Part shown: in pieces, positions 61,081 to 64,000 of the stretch | How positions within the stretch are numbered: the stretch's first letter is position 1 | Layout of the letters: each line of letters begins with the position of its first letter | From: Hydrogenophaga sp. PBL-H3 | GTDB taxonomy: Bacteria > Pseudomonadota > Gammaproteobacteria > Burkholderiales > Burkholderiaceae_C | DNA length: 64,000 bases | Reading direction: 5' to 3' | Assembly: GCF_010104355.1 (NCBI RefSeq) | Contig: NZ_CP044972.1 | Coordinates: 4,327,520 to 4,391,519 of the forward strand | Program-made: the position numbers and the translations under genes | The notes under the pieces: generated by a model | The model's database searches: none | The model's input: the letters and a program-made list of their open reading frames with translations, nothing else | What the model was told of the DNA's origin: nothing

Positions 61081-61158
61081 GGCGTCAAGGGTCCGGCTCT
61101 GCCGGCCCAAGACGCCGTCCCCCTTTGAGGGGGGAAGCCGCGTCAGCGGCGCAGGGGG
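61081..61158. repeat. Double-hairpin REP-like intergenic element between yidC and mnmE
   Basis: Three adjacent inverted repeats fill this gap: GGCGTC with GACGCC enclosing CCGGC with GCCGG, then CCCCC with GGGGGG around TTTGA, then GCCGC with GCGGC around GTCA. The G-run/C-run pair followed by the GCCGC hairpin is a form I recall as repeated in Comamonadaceae genomes. A further hairpin GGGCCTGC with GCAGGCCC is at 61034-61052. It may limit or process the yidC-mnmE transcript. Confidence 0.6.
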
Positions 61159-61159
61159 G

Positions 61160-62869
61160 TCAACTCTTAAAGTTCGGCATGCTGAACTTCAGCGGCACAC
61201 CCAGGCGGTTGTTGATGAACGACTGTTGCGCGATGGTGAGCACGTTGTTCGTGATCCAGTACAGCACCAGGCCGGACGGGAAGAAGAAGAACATCACCGA
61301 GAACATCAGCGGCATCAACCACATCAGCTTGGCCTGCAGCGGATCCGGCGGCAGCGGGTTGAGGGCGGTCTGGATCATGGTGGTCACGGCCATCACCAGC
61401 GGGAGAATGAAGTACGGATCGGGCGAGGACAGATCGGTGATCCAGGCCATCCAGGGCGCGTTGCGCATCTCCACGCTGGAGAGCAGCACCCAGTACAGCG
61501 CGATGAACACGGGGATCTGGATCAGGATGGGGAAGCAGCCGCCCAGCGGGTTGACCTTTTCTTCCCGGTACATCTTCATCATTTCCTGCTGCATGGCCTG
61601 CGGGTTGCCCTTGAGGCGCTCGCGCATTTCCATGATGCGGGGGTTGATCTTCTTCATCTTGGCCATGCTGCGGTAGGCGCTGGCGTTGAGCCAGTAGAAC
61701 GCGGCCTTGATCAACACCACGAGCAGCACGATGGACCAGCCCCAGTTGGCCACGAAGCCGTGGATCTTCTCGAGCAGCCAGTACAGCGGCTTGGCCAGGA
61801 TGGTCAGCCAGCCGTAGTCCTTCACCAGCTCCAGTCCAGGAGCAATCGTCTCCAGGACCTTTTCTTCTTGCGGGCCAATGAACAGGCGGGCCTGCACGCT
61901 CTGCGTCTGGCCGGGTTCAATGGCCGCCAGGTTGGTGATGCTGCCCACGGAGAACAGCTTGTCGTCCACTTTGCGCACGAAGTTGTCGCGAGCCACGCCG
62001 TCGCCCAGCAGCCAGGCGGAAGCGAAATAGTGCTGCACCATCGCCACGTAGCCGTCGCTGGCCGTCTTGATGTACAGGTTTTCCTTCTTCTTCTCGATGT
62101 CGGCAAACTCGACCTTCTGGTACTTCTTCTCGTTGGTGTAGACAGCCGGGCCCGTGAAGGTTGAGTAGAAGGGCGTCTCGCTGCTGAGCTTGCTGCCATC
62201 GCGCACCAGTTGCAGATAGAGCTGCGGGCTCACGGCCTGCGTGCCGAGGTTCTTCACCTCGTGTTTCACGGCGATGTCGTAGCGTCCGCGCGTGAGGGTG
62301 TAGGTCTTGACCAGCTTCACGCCGCCCACATCGCCCGACTCGAAGCGCACCTGCAATTCATTCTGGCCATCGGCCAGCGCGGTCTCTGGCGTCACAAGGT
62401 TCATCGGGGTCTTGTGGGTGGGGAACGAACCACCGATCAGGCCGGTCTGGGCCACGTAGATGCGGTCAGCACCCTGGGTCAGCAAGGTGAACGGTTGAAC
62501 GCTCTGGTCCTTGCTTTGCCGGGTGGCTTCGGCGTGCTTGAGCAACTCGGCGCCGATCAGCGATCCGCCTTCGGTGTTGAAGACCAGCTTGAACACATCG
62601 GTGGTCACCTCGTGGCGCGCGGCCACCGGGCTGGGCGCACCAGCTGGCGCCTCACCCGGCGCACTGACAGCCCCCGCCGATGGCACGGCCACCGCAGCGG
62701 GCACGCTGGCGTCGGATGCTGGGGCCGAGGTAGCAGCCGGAGCGGCCACCTGCGTCGAGCCGGGGAAGAAAGTGGGCTTGTGCCCATTGTGGATCTGCCA
62801 TTTGTCCCAGATCAGGACCATGGACAAACCAAACACCACCCACAGGATGGACCGACGGATGTCATTCAT
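61160..62869 (-). CDS. yidC: Membrane protein insertase YidC
   Basis: The 569-residue protein inserts membrane proteins with or beside SecYEG. The first helix ([18 protein letters not shown]) is followed by a Pro/Ala-rich linker, a periplasmic beta-sandwich and five more helices ending in [23 protein letters not shown]. The conserved [16 protein letters not shown] segment is present. The ATG at 62869 overlaps the yidD stop by four bases (ATGA). mnmE follows after a repeat-rich gap. Confidence 0.97.
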   Translation of the reverse strand: MNDIRRSILWVVFGLSMVLIWDKWQIHNGHKPTFFPGSTQVAAPAATSAPASDASVPAAVAVPSAGAVSAPGEAPAGAPSPVAARHEVTTDVFKLVFNTEGGSLIGAELLKHAEATRQSKDQSVQPFTLLTQGADRIYVAQTGLIGGSFPTHKTPMNLVTPETALADGQNELQVRFESGDVGGVKLVKTYTLTRGRYDIAVKHEVKNLGTQAVSPQLYLQLVRDGSKLSSETPFYSTFTGPAVYTNEKKYQKVEFADIEKKKENLYIKTASDGYVAMVQHYFASAWLLGDGVARDNFVRKVDDKLFSVGSITNLAAIEPGQTQSVQARLFIGPQEEKVLETIAPGLELVKDYGWLTILAKPLYWLLEKIHGFVANWGWSIVLLVVLIKAAFYWLNASAYRSMAKMKKINPRIMEMRERLKGNPQAMQQEMMKMYREEKVNPLGGCFPILIQIPVFIALYWVLLSSVEMRNAPWMAWITDLSSPDPYFILPLVMAVTTMIQTALNPLPPDPLQAKLMWLMPLMFSVMFFFFPSGLVLYWITNNVLTIAQQSFINNRLGVPLKFSMPNFKS

Positions 62870-63153
62870 GACGCGTTCTTCTTTGCTGAGGAGGGTGAAA
62901 TCAGACGGGAAAAGAGGGCGGGCCGGGCATCGGGCACCGGATCGAAGCCCCCTTCGCACCAGGGATGACAGCGTGCAAGCCGTGCGGCCGTGAGGTAGGT
63001 GCCCGCCGCAGCACCGTGTTGCTCCAGCGCGCCGATGGCGTACGCCGAACACGTGGGCTCAAAACGGCAACCGTTGCCCAACGACGGGCTCAAGAGCAGT
63101 CGGTAAGCTTTGACGAGGCCCAGCAGCGCCTGGCGCGGCCAGTCAGACCACAT
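62866..63153 (-). CDS. yidD: Membrane protein insertion efficiency factor YidD
   Basis: The 95-residue protein has the YidD core AYRLLLSPSLGNGCRFEPTCSAYAIGALEQHG and the second cysteine motif CHPWCEGGFDPVPD. It is thought to assist insertion of membrane proteins. The ATG at 63153 overlaps the end of rnpA by 11 bases and its own stop overlaps yidC by four, so the three are tightly coupled. Confidence 0.94.
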   Translation of the reverse strand: MWSDWPRQALLGLVKAYRLLLSPSLGNGCRFEPTCSAYAIGALEQHGAAAGTYLTAARLARCHPWCEGGFDPVPDARPALFSRLISPSSAKKNAS

Positions 63154-63562
63154 CACGGGCCTCCAGCGGCGCAGCGACTTTCGGCAGCATGGCGCGAGAC
63201 AACAGCTGCTCCAGCTCAGCGCGCACGGCGCGCTTGAGCGCATCCGACGTGGCACTCACAAATTGCTTGCGACTGAACTCGCTGCGCAAACGCACCACCC
63301 AGGCAGCCTGCGGCAAGGAAACCGGCTGGTGCCGTGCCACTTCGTAAATCTGGCGACGGATGGCGTTGCGCGTGACGGCCCGACGCGCCCAGCGTTTGGG
63401 CAGCAGGACACCCAGCCACGCATCGGCCACAGGAAACAACGGCTTGCCCTCGACGTGAACATCAAGGACAGCGCGGTGCAAGGCGAAGTGGGGAGTCTTG
63501 GCCACGGGCGCTCCAGCCATGACGGCCTGGAACTGCTGGCGGGACCGCAGGCGCTGGGTCAC
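63143..63562 (-). CDS. rnpA: Ribonuclease P protein component
   Basis: The 139-residue basic protein is the cofactor of the RNase P ribozyme that matures tRNA 5' ends. The family start QRLRSRQQFQAVMAG and the basic helix KRWARRAVTRNAIRRQIYEVAR, which binds pre-tRNA leader and RNA, are present. I chose the GTG at 63562, as the residues before it have no family likeness. It follows rpmH by 80 bases in the standard rpmH-rnpA order and overlaps yidD by 11 bases. Confidence 0.92.
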   Translation of the reverse strand: MTQRLRSRQQFQAVMAGAPVAKTPHFALHRAVLDVHVEGKPLFPVADAWLGVLLPKRWARRAVTRNAIRRQIYEVARHQPVSLPQAAWVVRLRSEFSRKQFVSATSDALKRAVRAELEQLLSRAMLPKVAAPLEARDVV

Positions 63563-63642
63563 TGCACGAACGCCATCGTCTGGCTGCAGACGGGCCGGGC
63601 ACAGGGACGTCGGCACGTCATGCGCCGATTCAAAGCGCCGAC

Positions 63643-63777
63643 TCAGACAGCCAGACGCTTGCGGCCTTTGGCGCGGCGGGCGTTGATCACAGCACGGCCG
63701 CCGCGGGTCTTCATGCGAACGAGGAAGCCGTGGGTGCGGGCGCGGCGGATCTTGGAGGGCTGGTAGGTGCGTTTCAT
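63643..63777 (-). CDS. rpmH: 50S ribosomal protein L34
   Basis: The 44-residue protein starts [18 protein letters not shown] and ends with a basic tail ([12 protein letters not shown]), the full L34 sequence pattern. L34 is a late-assembling large-subunit protein. It is first in rpmH-rnpA-yidD-yidC-mnmE. A good sigma-70 promoter lies 32 bases upstream. It is divergent from dnaA, which begins beyond the window. Confidence 0.97.
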   Translation of the reverse strand: MKRTYQPSKIRRARTHGFLVRMKTRGGRAVINARRAKGRKRLAV

Positions 63778-63808
63778 GGTGGTCTCTTACAAATCGGGAA
63801 AACCCGCA

Positions 63809-63838
63809 ATTATCGCAAAGAAAACCCAAGTGCGGCAA
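63809..63838 (-). promoter_or_regulatory. Sigma-70 promoter of rpmH
   Basis: On the minus strand TTGCCG and GATAAT are 18 bases apart, placing the start about 25 bases before the rpmH ATG. The -35 element is inside a 19-base interrupted palindrome. Confidence 0.65.
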
Positions 63839-63845
63839 GCACTTG
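63827..63845. promoter_or_regulatory. Interrupted palindrome over the rpmH -35 element
   Basis: CAAGTGC and GCACTTG flank five bases. A shifted pairing (GGCAAG with CTTGCC at 63834-63847) is also possible. The symmetry overlaps the rpmH -35 box, a usual place for a repressor, but no regulator can be named. Confidence 0.4.
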
Positions 63846-63915
63846 CCCTTATCTGCAGACGATCCACTTCAGCAGCAGCCCCCTTCTGCATGACCACGAT
63901 GTCCCGCCGGCCGGC

Positions 63916-63945
63916 TTGTGGATAAGTCTGCGGCACCCCTACAAT
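63916..63945 (+). promoter_or_regulatory. Likely dnaA promoter
   Basis: TTGTGG and TACAAT are separated by 18 bases and face toward the window edge, where dnaA is expected by gene order. A DnaA box overlaps the -35 element, which fits the known autoregulation of dnaA. Confidence 0.5.
63917..63925 (-). promoter_or_regulatory. Consensus DnaA box
   Basis: Read on the minus strand the nine bases are TTATCCACA, the strong-affinity DnaA box. It sits between rpmH and the presumed dnaA start, the usual place for the origin or dnaA control region. Confidence 0.8.
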
Positions 63946-63966
63946 GGCCACCGCGCCCCGCGTCAT

Positions 63967-63975
63967 TTGTCCACA
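63967..63975 (+). promoter_or_regulatory. Near-consensus DnaA box
   Basis: TTGTCCACA differs from the consensus TTATCCACA at one base and lies 42 bases after the first box in the opposite orientation. Two boxes are too few to call a full origin; the rest may lie beyond base 64,000. Confidence 0.5.
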
Positions 63976-64000
63976 ACCACAACAACATCGCATTCCCAGC

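Overview
The window is high-GC, densely packed chromosomal DNA from a betaproteobacterium, most likely order Burkholderiales and family Comamonadaceae (a Hydrogenophaga/Acidovorax-like organism). This is inferred from the protein sequences, from the gene orders (lptD-surA-rsmA; rpmH-rnpA-yidD-yidC-mnmE), and from a double-hairpin intergenic repeat between mnmE and yidC that I recall from Comamonadaceae genomes. No phage, insertion sequence, CRISPR array, tRNA or rRNA gene is visible, and no stretch over 300 bases lacks a gene.

Layout. 1-3,826 (minus): a phospho-signalling set of CHASE2 Ser/Thr kinase, PP2C phosphatase and FHA protein (cut by the window edge). 4,008-6,105: sucCD. 6,296-8,811: argC converging on recA-recX. 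8,947-11,777: a MarR regulator and a TctD/TctE-like two-component pair. 11,799-17,647: a glutathione transferase and a topoisomerase III carrying an H1-like Lys/Ala tail and a C-terminal SWIB domain, divergent from a SET-domain protein followed by birA and a SPOR protein. 17,656-19,204: a TetR regulator, its likely operator and a hydrolase. 19,292-28,833: central carbon metabolism (gapA, tkt, a PfkB kinase, maeB) with murU, pepP and a MOSC protein. 29,055-30,074: a secreted guanyl-type ribonuclease and a barstar-like inhibitor. 30,120-40,860: outer-membrane biogenesis (rsmA-surA-lptD), amgK, rsmE, a transporter, yidB, a lipase and an M20 peptidase. 40,977-47,190: cheW and three chemoreceptors. 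47,246-49,813: a transglutaminase-like protein and metXW under a SAM-II riboswitch with its own terminator. 49,873-54,497: an FNT channel, a glycine-rich RRM protein, a short-chain dehydrogenase and lptC-kdsC-kdsD. 54,570-59,510: a cation/proton antiporter, a metallo-beta-lactamase-fold protein, apt, an unknown protein and a lone cyclic-nucleotide-binding domain. 59,617-64,000: mnmE, yidC, yidD, rnpA, rpmH and the start of the dnaA/oriC region with DnaA boxes.

How the genes work together. Several sets are functionally linked: lptD, surA, lptC, kdsC and kdsD serve lipopolysaccharide and outer-membrane assembly; amgK and murU are the two marker enzymes of MurNAc recycling, here about 12 kb apart; cheW and the three receptors form a chemotaxis input block without cheA, cheR or cheB nearby. 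The most unusual locus is the topB/SET pair, where two domains best known from eukaryotic chromatin (SWIB and SET) sit back to back across a Z-DNA-prone promoter region. The SET enzyme might modify the Lys-rich tail of the topoisomerase or a similar protein; that is an inference.
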